Origin: Desulfosediminicola ganghwensis
GTDB lineage: Bacteria; Desulfobacterota; Desulfobulbia; Desulfobulbales; Desulfocapsaceae
DNA length: 64,000 bases
NCBI RefSeq assembly: GCF_005116675.2
Contig: NZ_CP050699.1
Coordinates: forward strand, 3,309,001-3,373,000
Direction of reading: 5' to 3'
Shown: positions 9,213 through 18,074 of the stretch, piece after piece
Numbering within the stretch: position 1 is the first letter of the stretch
Layout: the number at the start of each line of letters is the position of its first letter
The notes under the pieces: generated by a model
The model's input: only the letters and a program-made list of their open reading frames with translations
What the model was told of the DNA's origin: nothing
The model's database searches: none
Translations under genes and position numbers: made by a program

Positions 9213-9401
9213 TTAACTGTTTTCAAGTAATTGCCTGCGCAAAAATTCGCATTCTATAGGAGAAAGATCAAATTTCTGGGCGACTTTATTGATGGTCGCG
9301 TTTGCAGAAAGCTCAGGAGTTGTTGTGCGTAACTGGCTGTACTCGTCTATTGCTTTTCTGAGTTTATCTCCAGGAAGTTCAGTCGGGCGCTTTGTTGTCA
9401 T
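9213..9401 (-). CDS. Small hypothetical protein overlapping the end of glgB
   Basis: A 62-residue, mostly helical protein I do not recognise (MTTKRPTELPGDKLRK at the start, LSPIECEFLRRQL near the end). Evidence that it is real: its ATG is preceded, in the minus-strand reading, by a strong AAGGAG with a 6-base spacer located inside glgB, its first 23 bases overlap the end of glgB in another frame, and it lies in the same orientation 70 bases before the DUF4126 gene. The C-terminal half could form a small helix-turn-helix-like bundle, but that is a guess. Confidence 0.65.
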   Translation of the reverse strand: MTTKRPTELPGDKLRKAIDEYSQLRTTTPELSANATINKVAQKFDLSPIECEFLRRQLLENS

Positions 9402-11634
9402 CGTTTACTCCTTCAGCCTGTGCGTTGGCAACAGGCTGTAAAATAATTCCTGCAAGGGGGGGAAGGGTAATAGCAGTTTTAAAAGGTGCTGAGCCGTGGG
9501 GGCCAGGTTCAGGCTGAATCTCCATTTCTTTAGTATACGAACCGCTTCCTCCATATGCAGTATCGTCAGAACAAAAAAGGAATCGATATTTCTGTCCGCT
9601 TGGCAAGCCCACCTGGTATTCATAATAGGTCTGGGGCGTAAAGTTCAGTATGCAGACGAGGTGATCATTGTTCTCCTTTGCATATCGGGTAAAAGAGATT
9701 ACCGAGTTGTTACGGTCTTCAAAGTCAATCCATTTGAATCCTTCGTGCTGAAAATCCTGTTGCCAAAGGCTGGGATTGTTCCGATATATGGTATTTAAAT
9801 CTGAAACAAAATCAAGCATTTTTGCATGACGAACATTTTCTTCAAGCAGGTGCCAATCAAGGCTGGTTTTACAGTACCATTCATTAATTTGCCCGAATTC
9901 CCCACCCATGAACAGTAACTTTTTGCCAGGATGAGTCCACATTGAAAAAAGCAGGAGCCGGAGGTTGGCAAATTTTTGCCATTCATCACCCGGCATTTTA
10001 CTTAACAGAGAGCGCTTACCATGAACAACTTCGTCGTGTGACAAGGGCAAGAGAAAATTTTCGGAAAAGGCATACATTAATGAAAATGTGAGGGTGTTAT
10101 GGTGAAATTTCCGAAAGAGAGGATCCTTGGCGAAATAGTTGAGCATATCGTTCATCCAGCCCATATTCCATTTAAAACCGAAGCCAAGCCCACCCAAGTT
10201 GGTCGGTCTGGAAACACCAAAGAAGCTTGTAGATTCCTCAGCGATCATCAGGGTGTTTGGGTAGAGATCATACACCACAGAATTTACGTGGCGGATGAAA
10301 TCAATAGCTTCGAGATTTTCCCTGCCTCCATAACAGTTTGGCAACCACTCTCCGTCTTTTCGTGCATAATCAAGGTAGAGCATGGAGGCAACCGCATCGA
10401 CCCGCAGCCCGTCAATGTGGAACTTATCCAGCCAGAACAGAGCGTTGGAAATGAGGTAATTACTGACCTCTCTTCTGCCATAATTGTAAATATAGGTGCC
10501 CCATTCAGGGTGGGCGCCTTTTAAAGGGTCTTCATGCTCATAGAGTGCGGTACCGTCAAAGCGGGCCAGACTGTGCTCGTCACGGGGAAAATGGGCTGGT
10601 ACCCAATCGAGAATTACACCTACGTTGTGCTGGTGGCACTGGTCGACAAAATACATGAATTCTTCAGGGGTGCCGTAACGGCTGGTAACACTGAAGGGGC
10701 CGGTGACCTGATATCCCCAGGATTCATCAAGAGGATGCTCCATGATTGGCATGACTTCAATGTGGGTAAAGCCGAGTTTTTTCACATAAGGGATGAGTTG
10801 GGCGGCAAGCTCTTTATACGTGAGGAATCGCCAGTGATCTTCTGGATCACGTTTCCAGGAACCAAGATGTACCTCATAAACAGCCAGTGGCTTGTCGTAG
10901 GGCTCTGAATGATGCTGCTGTCGCACCCATTTTTCGTCTTGCCATTGGTGATGGTTCAGATAATTGACAATGGATGCGCTGTTGGGACGGAGTTCACCCT
11001 GAAATTGAAATGGATCAGCTTTCTCCAGTAATTTATCTTGTTGGCTGCGAATCAGATATTTGTAAAGAGTTCCCTCCCCGATCCCAGGCAAAAACAGTTC
11101 CCAAATGCCGGAAGCGCCGAGCGTTCGCATGGGGTGTACTCTGCCGTCCCAACGATTGAAGTCTCCTATGACGGAAACACTTCTGGCGTTTGGTGCCCAA
11201 ACTCTGAAAGAGGTTCCGCTGATATTTGAAAGAATCGCCTTATGGCTGCCGAGATGTTCATAAATACGGTAATTGGTACCAAAATTATACAGATACCTGT
11301 CTGTTTCTTCGAGCTGGGGGAGAAATCTGTAGGGGTCGTTTATCCTTTTGCTTGAACCATCCGAAAAAAGTAGTTCAAATTGGTAGGTATATGGGTCCAG
11401 ATGGGGATCTGAAAACCAATCTCGTTTCAGCTGAATTTCGAATAACCCTTCCTTGTGTATTCTGGGCAGCACCTTACGCCTGTTCCCGCTCAAAAGGGCG
11501 ACGCCATCGGCGTGGGGCTGAAAGGTACGGATTACAACAAGCTCACTATCACTTTTAGAAAAGTGTACCCCGAGATATTTAAAAGGATCGTGGTGACCTG
11601 TGTAAAGGATACGTTCGAGATGTTCATTTATCAT
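9379..11634 (-). CDS. glgB: 1,4-alpha-glucan branching enzyme GlgB
   Basis: Introduces alpha-1,6 branches into glycogen (GH13). The 751 residues include an N-terminal CBM48-type beta-sandwich (FRVWAPNARSVSVIGDFNRW, about residues 140-160), an (alpha/beta)8 core with DGLRVDAVASMLY holding the nucleophile Asp, MIAEESTSF holding the acid/base Glu and LPLSHDEVVHGKRSL with the third catalytic Asp, and a C-terminal beta domain. Length matches E. coli GlgB (728). No other glycogen gene is in the window, so the enzyme is unlinked from glgA and glgC here. The ribosome binding site is poor. A small gene starts inside its 3' end and is probably translationally coupled. Confidence 0.95.
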   Translation of the reverse strand: MINEHLERILYTGHHDPFKYLGVHFSKSDSELVVIRTFQPHADGVALLSGNRRKVLPRIHKEGLFEIQLKRDWFSDPHLDPYTYQFELLFSDGSSKRINDPYRFLPQLEETDRYLYNFGTNYRIYEHLGSHKAILSNISGTSFRVWAPNARSVSVIGDFNRWDGRVHPMRTLGASGIWELFLPGIGEGTLYKYLIRSQQDKLLEKADPFQFQGELRPNSASIVNYLNHHQWQDEKWVRQQHHSEPYDKPLAVYEVHLGSWKRDPEDHWRFLTYKELAAQLIPYVKKLGFTHIEVMPIMEHPLDESWGYQVTGPFSVTSRYGTPEEFMYFVDQCHQHNVGVILDWVPAHFPRDEHSLARFDGTALYEHEDPLKGAHPEWGTYIYNYGRREVSNYLISNALFWLDKFHIDGLRVDAVASMLYLDYARKDGEWLPNCYGGRENLEAIDFIRHVNSVVYDLYPNTLMIAEESTSFFGVSRPTNLGGLGFGFKWNMGWMNDMLNYFAKDPLFRKFHHNTLTFSLMYAFSENFLLPLSHDEVVHGKRSLLSKMPGDEWQKFANLRLLLFSMWTHPGKKLLFMGGEFGQINEWYCKTSLDWHLLEENVRHAKMLDFVSDLNTIYRNNPSLWQQDFQHEGFKWIDFEDRNNSVISFTRYAKENNDHLVCILNFTPQTYYEYQVGLPSGQKYRFLFCSDDTAYGGSGSYTKEMEIQPEPGPHGSAPFKTAITLPPLAGIILQPVANAQAEGVNDDNKAPD

Positions 11635-11875
11635 GGAGTTGCATTACATTATATTTTAAGGATCTGGTAAGTCCTTGCTTTAGGTTACAGAGATTGTAAC
11701 ACATTTAAATGTAAATCAATATATTAGCTAAAAGCTTGAATCAATATCCTCAAAATGCCGACCAGCCAGGATATTCCATGTTAGGTAATCTCAAAAGTTT
11801 TGTCATGTCAATGAGGGAGATAATTGGAAAAATAAATCTGACGCCGTGCCCCGGCATTACCGTACTAGCTCGAAC
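11635..11875. other. Divergent intergenic region between glgB and yqgE
   Basis: Together with the promoter and leader to 11983, about 350 bases without a gene. It must carry the glgB promoter (minus strand) and the yqgE promoter (plus strand). AT-rich near glgB. No RNA gene or repeat recognised. Confidence 0.4.
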
Positions 11876-11905
11876 TTGACTGGGTCAAGACACCTTTGAT
11901 AAACT
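11876..11905 (+). promoter_or_regulatory. Candidate sigma-70 promoter for yqgE
   Basis: TTGACT (11876-11881), an 18-base spacer and TAAACT (11900-11905). The -35 sits inside a small inverted repeat CTTGACTGGGTCAAG. The leader to the ATG would be about 70 bases. Confidence 0.4.
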
Positions 11906-11983
11906 GTAGACAGTACAATTCAAGACCAAAATAAGGCAAGAATTGTAACTGGCCTGATACGCCATTGTTCACGGAGACGGAAA

Positions 11984-12559
11984 ATGAAAGAAGATAAAGC
12001 CCCGATAATAAAGGACCTGACAGGTTCGTTTCTGGTGTCTACACCGCAAATGCCGGATCCGCGCTTTGAAGAGCAGGTAATATACATATGCGCACACAGT
12101 CAGGAGGGGGCAATGGGGTTAGCCATAAATAAGCCTAACCCTGCATTTTCCATGGCCGAAGTGTTGCAGGGCGCTGATTTGCCCATCCCAGTAAATGAAC
12201 TCCCGCCGGTATACATCGGTGGTCCGGTCGAACTGGAGTCAGCGTTCATTCTTTATACCTCGACATATAAAACCGAGTATCAGCTGGAAGTGACCTCTAC
12301 GGTATCACTTTCCAGGGAGACCAAGGTGTTGCAGGATATAGCAGAGGAGTGCGGCCCGGAGAAGTTTCTGTTCCTACTTGGTTATACCGGATGGGGGCCA
12401 GGGCAGCTGGAAAGGGAACTCGTTGATGATGGTTGGTTAATGGTGCCCGCTGATGATACGATAATTTTCGATCTCCCCAACGAAATGAAATGGAAAGCGG
12501 CTGCACTTCAGTACGGTATTGATATAAGTACATTCTTAGATGTTGTAGGATACGCGTAA
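11984..12559 (+). CDS. YqgE/AlgH family protein
   Basis: A 191-residue member of the YqgE/AlgH (DUF179) family. Seen: GSFLVSTPQMPDPRFEEQVI, AMGLAINKP, PVYIGGPVE and GYTGWGPGQLERELVDDGW, all family landmarks. AlgH was named for an effect on alginate transcription in Pseudomonas, but a biochemical role is not established; the fold suggests ligand binding. In many bacteria yqgE neighbours yqgF (ruvX), which is not the case here. A GGAGACGG before the ATG is a good ribosome binding site. A strong terminator follows 30 bases downstream, so this is probably a single-gene unit. Confidence 0.9.
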   Translation: MKEDKAPIIKDLTGSFLVSTPQMPDPRFEEQVIYICAHSQEGAMGLAINKPNPAFSMAEVLQGADLPIPVNELPPVYIGGPVELESAFILYTSTYKTEYQLEVTSTVSLSRETKVLQDIAEECGPEKFLFLLGYTGWGPGQLERELVDDGWLMVPADDTIIFDLPNEMKWKAAALQYGIDISTFLDVVGYA

Positions 12560-12589
12560 TAGAATAACGAATTTTACAGTAGTGCATCA

Positions 12590-12624
12590 GGGCGCTCCCT
12601 TTTTTCGGGAGCGCCTCTTTTTTT
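12590..12624 (+). terminator. Rho-independent terminator after yqgE
   Basis: GGCGCTCCC (12591-12599) pairs with GGGAGCGCC (12607-12615), followed by TCTTTTTTT. Confidence 0.93.
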
Positions 12625-12673
12625 GAGGCTGGTATCATCTGGAATTGTTATATATGCAACTCTCAGAAATATG

Positions 12674-12714
12674 ATTTTACGGTGTAAAATTTCATTTTCG
12701 ATCATATTGTGATC
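12674..12714. promoter_or_regulatory. Two small palindromes upstream of the CxxCxxCC gene (candidate operator)
   Basis: ATTTTACGGTGTAAAAT (12674-12690, 7-bp arms, 3-base spacer) and GATCATATTGTGATC (12700-12714, 5-bp arms) lie side by side 45-85 bases before the gene. They could be transcription-factor sites. They do not match the FNR or CRP consensus, and chance occurrence in AT-rich DNA is possible. Confidence 0.3.
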
Positions 12715-12759
12715 ATTTATACATTTTATAATTAAGGTGTTGCAGGATTTGGAGTAGAT

Positions 12760-13161
12760 ATGTCTGATATCGAACAACTGTTCTCGTGTGCTCGCTGTGG
12801 TTATTGCTGTCAGGGAGAGACAACTGTATCCCTTGATGAGGACGATCAGCGGATAATGTGCGAAGCGCTTGGCATGGAAAGAGACGAAGTAGCAGAAAAG
12901 TATTGGAGAATTACCGCTAATGTTGTGCAGATGAAAATCGTTGATGGCCACTGTATTTTTTACGATGAGGGATGCTCTGTACATGCAGGGAGGCCCTGGC
13001 GGTGTCGGGAGTGGCCTCTGCATCCATCTATTCTTAGCGATGTTAACAATTTCAGCACCATATCAGATTCCTGTCCTGGAATCAGGAAAGACACAAGCTA
13101 TGAAGAGTTTTGCGGCGCATTGAAAAAGTTGATGGCTACCAGAAAAAAGATAAGCTGTTAA
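12760..13161 (+). CDS. YkgJ-family cysteine cluster protein (CxxCxxCC)
   Basis: A 133-residue protein with the N-terminal CARCGYCCQG cluster (C10, C13, C16, C17) and the downstream GHCIFYDEGCSVHAGRPWRC block that define the CxxCxxCC (YkgJ, putative zinc- or iron-chelating) family. The cysteines probably hold a metal ion or Fe-S cluster; no reaction is established for most of the family. Cytoplasmic, no signal peptide. A GGAG six bases before the ATG supports the start. rlmH follows 51 bases downstream on the same strand and may be cotranscribed. Confidence 0.88.
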   Translation: MSDIEQLFSCARCGYCCQGETTVSLDEDDQRIMCEALGMERDEVAEKYWRITANVVQMKIVDGHCIFYDEGCSVHAGRPWRCREWPLHPSILSDVNNFSTISDSCPGIRKDTSYEEFCGALKKLMATRKKISC

Positions 13162-13215
13162 CTGGCTTACAAGCCATGAGCTATATACAGGCACACTTTC
13201 GCAAGGAAGAATGTG

Positions 13216-13674
13216 ATGAAACATGAAGTAATTTTTCTGGGCAAGACCAAAGACTCTTTTATTTCAGAGGGAATAAAAGAGTATACTTCCCGCCTCAAGC
13301 ATTACACCCAGTTTGTCACCAGGGTTATTAAAGAAAAAAAAGCAGGCGGCAAGGCGGATATCACCCAGGAGGGAAGGAAACTGCTGGAGGCAATTCCTGC
13401 CGGGTGGCTTGTTGTCGCTCTTGACTCACGGGGCAAACAATACACATCAGAGCAGTTTGCGGGAACCATCAGCGGTTGGGAACAACGTGGGGTCAAGGGT
13501 GCTTGCTATCTGATCGGCGGGCCTACCGGGATTTCCGGGGAGGTGATCAGCAGGGCTGATCTCTGTCTTTCACTGTCTGAGATGACCTTTACCCACGATA
13601 TGGTGAGAATGCTGTTGGTTGAGCAGATTTACCGTGCTTACACCATAAAAGCAGGCGAAAAGTATCATAAATAG
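13216..13674 (+). CDS. rlmH: 23S rRNA (pseudouridine1915-N3)-methyltransferase RlmH
   Basis: A SPOUT-class (trefoil knot) methyltransferase that methylates pseudouridine 1915 in helix 69 of 23S rRNA on assembled ribosomes. Seen: LDSRGKQYTSEQFA, the SAM-binding knot YLIGGPTGISGEV, LSLSEMTFTHDMVRMLLVEQ and the conserved C-terminal tail IYRAYTIKAGEKYHK. At 152 residues it is the usual length. The start is set at the ATG at 13216, six bases after AAGGAAG, rather than the GTG one codon upstream. The gene converges on rsmJ with only 4 bases between the stops. Confidence 0.96.
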   Translation: MKHEVIFLGKTKDSFISEGIKEYTSRLKHYTQFVTRVIKEKKAGGKADITQEGRKLLEAIPAGWLVVALDSRGKQYTSEQFAGTISGWEQRGVKGACYLIGGPTGISGEVISRADLCLSLSEMTFTHDMVRMLLVEQIYRAYTIKAGEKYHK

Positions 13675-13678
13675 TGGT

Positions 13679-14497
13679 TCATGTCCTTTTGAGATGCGCG
13701 GTAAGGTAGACATCGAACCTGCTATTCTTCATTTGTATTTCATGACTTGGCTCTAGTGGGTTTTCGCAGGAACCATCAAGGCGGGGGGCGCCTTTAGGAC
13801 GTTTGACGACAACCCTGTTGCCTGCAACCTCTAAGGCCACTTTGAGTAGTTCAGGGCCGTCTTCGTCATCGCCCACTAGATCACGGATGACCCGCATCTC
13901 TTTTTTGTTCAGAGCAGATTTGGCGGAATGCGGGTACATAGGATCAAGGTAGACAGTGTGTATCTGGTTATCCATTTTTTTCAAATTATTAATGGAATTG
14001 CCGGAAAGCAGGGTGATTCTCCGGGTAACAATTTCATGAGTTCGTTCATTGTTTGCCGCGCGTTCCAGGCCATCTTCCAGCAGGGCATGCAGAATAGGTG
14101 ATCGTTCACTCAGTATTACCTTGCAACCCAGCGAAGCAAGCACGAAGCCATCAATGCCCAAGCCTGCTGTGGCATCAAAGACATCTGGTCTGAATCCTGA
14201 TTTTACCCCGACAGCACGTGCCAGGGGTTGTTTAATCGTAGTGTTTCTCTGGTGTCGGTAGCCTGTGCTGCCTTGGACAAAGTCGACGAATATGGGGGCG
14301 AATGTTTCGGATTTTTTGTTAGCCGGATTGGCCCTGAGTTCCAAGCGCTGATCTGTAAATGTCAGGATATATTGAGTTTCACAACGATCGGGCTTAATGT
14401 ACGGTATGTTGAACTTTTTTGCGGCATCCAGAGCTTTTTGTAGTATTGTCTCAGAAAGTGCGGTAGATGAAATTGAAAGATGTGAAGAGGTTGTCAT
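13679..14497 (-). CDS. rsmJ: 16S rRNA (guanine1516-N2)-methyltransferase RsmJ
   Basis: A SAM-dependent methyltransferase of 16S rRNA helix 45 neighbourhood. Seen: the SAM-binding motif DATAGLGIDGFVLASLG, ERSPILHALLEDGL, VYLDPMYPHSAKSALNKKE with the catalytic DPMYP, and VVVKRPKGAP, which together are diagnostic of RsmJ. The 272 residues include about 20 N-terminal residues of low similarity. RsmJ is chiefly known from gammaproteobacteria, so its presence here is a little unusual. It is divergent from kdsB and convergent with rlmH. Confidence 0.93.
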   Translation of the reverse strand: MTTSSHLSISSTALSETILQKALDAAKKFNIPYIKPDRCETQYILTFTDQRLELRANPANKKSETFAPIFVDFVQGSTGYRHQRNTTIKQPLARAVGVKSGFRPDVFDATAGLGIDGFVLASLGCKVILSERSPILHALLEDGLERAANNERTHEIVTRRITLLSGNSINNLKKMDNQIHTVYLDPMYPHSAKSALNKKEMRVIRDLVGDDEDGPELLKVALEVAGNRVVVKRPKGAPRLDGSCENPLEPSHEIQMKNSRFDVYLTAHLKRT

Positions 14498-14605
14498 GCT
14501 GTAGCAAAAATGTGGTTGTGGTTCCGGTATGATGTGACGTCGTTCAAAGTCGAAAGAGTCAGTACTACCCGTTTAAAATAATAGCAAACATTACCGAGTT
14601 CAAAA

Positions 14606-15367
14606 ATGCAAAAAGAAAAGATAGAAGTTGTTGCGATCATACCTGCCAGGTATGAGTCGAATAGATTTAGAGGCAAGCCGCTGGCAAAGATTGATGGCAA
14701 GCCAATGATTCAGCATGTGGTTGAGCGGGCCAAACAGGTTAGCCTGCTGTCGAGAGTCGTTGTGGCAACGGACGATCAGCGTATCGGTGATTGTGTAGAA
14801 TCTTTTGGTGGCGAATATGTACTCACCAGAAATGATCATGTTTCAGGCTCTGATCGTCTGGCTGAAGCGGCGGAGCTTGTAGGTATCTCGGAGCATGACG
14901 TCGTAGTAAATATTCAGGGAGATCAGCCTTTGTTTCCACCAGAAGTCGTGGAACAGGTAGCAATGCCCCTGCTGGAAGACCCGGCACTGCCCATGTCCAC
15001 CTTGATATACAAGATCATCAGGGAAGAGGAAATTAACGACCCTAACCATGTGAAAACGGTTTTTGATAGAGATAGCTACGCGCTCTACTTTTCACGATCT
15101 CCAATCCCGTTTCAGCGTAACCCAGAAGATAACATCTCTCCGACATATTACAAACATTTAGGCTTTTATGCCTACCGTAAAGGTTTCCTGCTCACATTTG
15201 TGGCCTTGCCGGAGGGAGAGTGGGAGCGTTTTGAAAAACTGGAGCAGCTTCGGGCTCTTGAATATGGGTACAAGATCAAGGTTGTACTCACCGAACACGA
15301 CTCAATAGAAGTCGATACCCCGGAAGATCTTATTCGAGTTGAGGAATTTTTGAAACAGCAGCGTTGA
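14606..15367 (+). CDS. kdsB: 3-deoxy-manno-octulosonate cytidylyltransferase KdsB
   Basis: Activates Kdo as CMP-Kdo for lipid A-core synthesis, using CTP in the cytoplasm. Seen: the nucleotide-binding IIPARYESNRFRGKPLAKI, ATDDQRIGDCVESFGG, NIQGDQPLFPPEVV and FYAYRKGFLL. At 253 residues the length is normal. It shows that the organism makes a Kdo-containing lipopolysaccharide. The ribosome binding site is weak. The YvcK-like gene follows about 108 bases later on the same strand, with no terminator visible between. Confidence 0.96.
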   Translation: MQKEKIEVVAIIPARYESNRFRGKPLAKIDGKPMIQHVVERAKQVSLLSRVVVATDDQRIGDCVESFGGEYVLTRNDHVSGSDRLAEAAELVGISEHDVVVNIQGDQPLFPPEVVEQVAMPLLEDPALPMSTLIYKIIREEEINDPNHVKTVFDRDSYALYFSRSPIPFQRNPEDNISPTYYKHLGFYAYRKGFLLTFVALPEGEWERFEKLEQLRALEYGYKIKVVLTEHDSIEVDTPEDLIRVEEFLKQQR

Positions 15368-15475
15368 TTGGCTTTTTCAAAGGGCATACTGACTCAGAGC
15401 CGGCAGTAATCGGATGTGTGCTCAAGACCTGATGATGTTGATTGGTGCCTGGTGAATATTTGGAGTGGTTGGGGA

Positions 15476-17836
15476 ATGACAGTGAGAAAAGACGACAAGG
15501 TAGCAGATAGCCTGGAAAAAATATTGGCTAAGAAAGTCTCGCCGCTTGATCTACTTTCACACAAGAACCTGCGTGAGAAGTTCATCGATCTGGTCCTGAA
15601 TGGTGAACCGATACATCAGGATCCTGAAATCACACGACTATACAGCGGTCTTGTCGAGGCATTGAATTCTCATCGAATCGATGGGGCGAAGGTGGTCGTT
15701 TTTGGTGGCGGTACCGGTCTTTCAAATATTATTGGGGGTGACAGTCGCCTGGAGGGCTGGGCAAGGTCACCTTTCAACGGTCTGAAAGAGATTTTTCCAA
15801 GAACACGTTCTGTGGTGTGTGTAACCGACGATGGTGGTTCCACGGGTGAGATAATGAAGGATCTCCCCCTCATAGCAATCGGCGATATCCGTCATGTATT
15901 GCTCTCATCCATTCAGCTTTCCGCTTTGCAACGAACGTATCAGGTCTCAGTGCCAAACGCTTTGCTGATAATTGAAGAGCTTACCAAACTCTTCAATTAT
16001 CGTTTTTCCACGAAACCGGATAGTGCTGAGCAACTTTTCAGCTGGACGGGTGCTGACCTCGAACGGATGCCAGGAAGATTGTCTGAAGTCTTGCTTGACC
16101 TTATAAGTCAGGTATTTACAGACGATCAATTGGAGCCGGTATTAAACCGGCCAAATTGCCTTGGCAACCTGATTGTGGTGTCGGCTATATATCGCCATCT
16201 GCCCGATGGTGTCGACAAAGAGCTACTTATTTCAGACCCTGGGTTGTTTCATGAACCGATCTATAAAGGGTTGGAATATCTGGCACTCAGCCTGGGTGTG
16301 GGCATAAAAGCTGTTCTTCCCTGTACAACCACCCCATGCCAGCTGCGTCTTGTCTACACCAATGGTGTGCAGACTACAGGTGAGTCCAAGGCGGGAGGTT
16401 CGCGCCGGGGAGTTCCTGTAGAATCGGCCCATGTGGATTTCTGTACAGAGCCCAGGGTTTATCAGGAGATAATTGATTATATCGATGATGCAGATATCAT
16501 TGTCATGGCACCAGGAAGTCTTTACAGTTCCATTATTCCTGTTTTTAAAGTGCCGGGGCTTGCTGATGCCGTTCGTCGGAACGGCAAGGCCTTAAAAATT
16601 CTGGTATCAAATCTCTGGGTGCAGGCTGGTGAAACCGATTTGAGTATGAGTGACCCTGAGCGAAAGTTCAGGGTATCCGATATGATCAAGGCCTATGAGC
16701 GGAATATCCCCGGCGGAATTCAGGGCTTGTTTCATGAAGTACTTTGTCTTTCCTTGAAAGATGTGCCCGCTTCAGTAATCCAAAGTTATGCGGTGGAAGG
16801 TAAGATTCCAATTTACCTTGACCGTGAGGTGGTACGTAACCAGGGGTTCGTACCGGTCGAATGTGGTATATATTCCCGTCAGGCACTTGTTGAAAGAGGA
16901 GTGTTGCAACACGACCCTGCGATGCTGGCAACAGCTGTACGGGTGCTTTACGCCGGCAAGGAATGTTTTGCTGAAAGTAAGCATAGTGATTTCAGTGAGA
17001 AAGGCAGTGGCGTTGAGAACCCTGTTGGCGATACCTTCTTGCAGGCAGGGCGAGCCGTCGACTACCCGTGTCGAAATTTCCAGATTCCAAGTGTTCGTTA
17101 TCAGAAGGTGATTGAACGCATACACCAGCTCGAAATAGGGTGTAATGCCGGATGTACATCTGACTGCTGTAGGGGAGTATCGTATATTCGGGATGTTTTT
17201 GAAGATTTGATCTGGAGGCACCATGACATACCTCTTGATCATCTTCAATACATCAATGGAGTAGCCTGTATTGGGCTGGAACTCTGGCCAAGAAACCAGC
17301 AATGGGATAATATCTTTGCTTTTTATGACCCTGTTGACCGGATGATCAAGATCCGCAAAGACCAGTTGTGCCATAAGGCTAAACTGGAAACAGGTATATT
17401 GATCGCCATTGGTGAATCTTTATTAGGAGATTATGCCCTTAAAAAACAGGTTGAGGAGGTTGCCTTAAATGAGCGGATAGTGGGGAAGGTATATAACCTT
17501 GAGTTGCGCGACGAGCAAGAGCGAAATTGTTATTTAAATACTCGCGAACTTGATGATTATCTTCATCTGGCCCGGATGTTCAGAGGTGGCTCCTATCTTG
17601 AATATACTCGTTTGCTCAATGGCAATGAGGGTTTTACTCCGCCTGGTTTGCTTATGGGGCTTTCATATGTCTGGTATCTGGAAAACCGGCTGTCCCCACA
17701 GATTGAGTACAAGATGACGGTCATGAAGATCCCCCAGACCGACTTGATTCCAGAACAAAAGAAAGTTGCCCGGAGGAGGTATAAGCTCATCAAATTCTTC
17801 CGTGATGTAGTCTTTAAGCAGGTTGGGGATCTCTAA
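15476..17836 (+). CDS. Extended YvcK/CofD-like family protein
   Basis: A 786-residue protein, more than twice the about 320 residues of Bacillus YvcK. The family core is clear: VVVFGGGTGLSNI from residue 73, VTDDGGSTGEIMKDL from 116 and IAIGDIRHVLL; later VMAPGSLYSSIIP and LVSNLWVQAGETD match the UDP-sugar-binding half of YvcK. YvcK proteins bind UDP-sugars and affect cell shape and gluconeogenic growth; CofD transfers 2-phospholactate to Fo. About 70 residues precede the core, and more than 230 follow it: that C-terminal part has a cysteine cluster (C556, C560, C564, C565) and an acidic region I cannot assign. The start is set at the ATG at 15476, preceded by a GA/G-rich stretch; an upstream ATG at 15416 is also open. 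Confidence 0.82.
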   Translation: MTVRKDDKVADSLEKILAKKVSPLDLLSHKNLREKFIDLVLNGEPIHQDPEITRLYSGLVEALNSHRIDGAKVVVFGGGTGLSNIIGGDSRLEGWARSPFNGLKEIFPRTRSVVCVTDDGGSTGEIMKDLPLIAIGDIRHVLLSSIQLSALQRTYQVSVPNALLIIEELTKLFNYRFSTKPDSAEQLFSWTGADLERMPGRLSEVLLDLISQVFTDDQLEPVLNRPNCLGNLIVVSAIYRHLPDGVDKELLISDPGLFHEPIYKGLEYLALSLGVGIKAVLPCTTTPCQLRLVYTNGVQTTGESKAGGSRRGVPVESAHVDFCTEPRVYQEIIDYIDDADIIVMAPGSLYSSIIPVFKVPGLADAVRRNGKALKILVSNLWVQAGETDLSMSDPERKFRVSDMIKAYERNIPGGIQGLFHEVLCLSLKDVPASVIQSYAVEGKIPIYLDREVVRNQGFVPVECGIYSRQALVERGVLQHDPAMLATAVRVLYAGKECFAESKHSDFSEKGSGVENPVGDTFLQAGRAVDYPCRNFQIPSVRYQKVIERIHQLEIGCNAGCTSDCCRGVSYIRDVFEDLIWRHHDIPLDHLQYINGVACIGLELWPRNQQWDNIFAFYDPVDRMIKIRKDQLCHKAKLETGILIAIGESLLGDYALKKQVEEVALNERIVGKVYNLELRDEQERNCYLNTRELDDYLHLARMFRGGSYLEYTRLLNGNEGFTPPGLLMGLSYVWYLENRLSPQIEYKMTVMKIPQTDLIPEQKKVARRRYKLIKFFRDVVFKQVGDL

Positions 17837-18074
17837 GCTTCCTCTGCTATCCTTTATTCAATTCCTCCTCCCAAACCCCATACTCCTCACGCCTCGTGTC
17901 GTGCAGCTGAGCTTGAGGGGTGATCAGATCTGTCATTTCATTCCGCTAAATTCAATTACCACTGAAAAAAGACATGAAATTTTTATAAGCATTTGTATGG
18001 TATAGCGTAAATTCCTCGCAGAATTGCGTGCAGTTCTGCTCCTCTTTCTGACTAATGCTTAAGACGGTTTCAGT

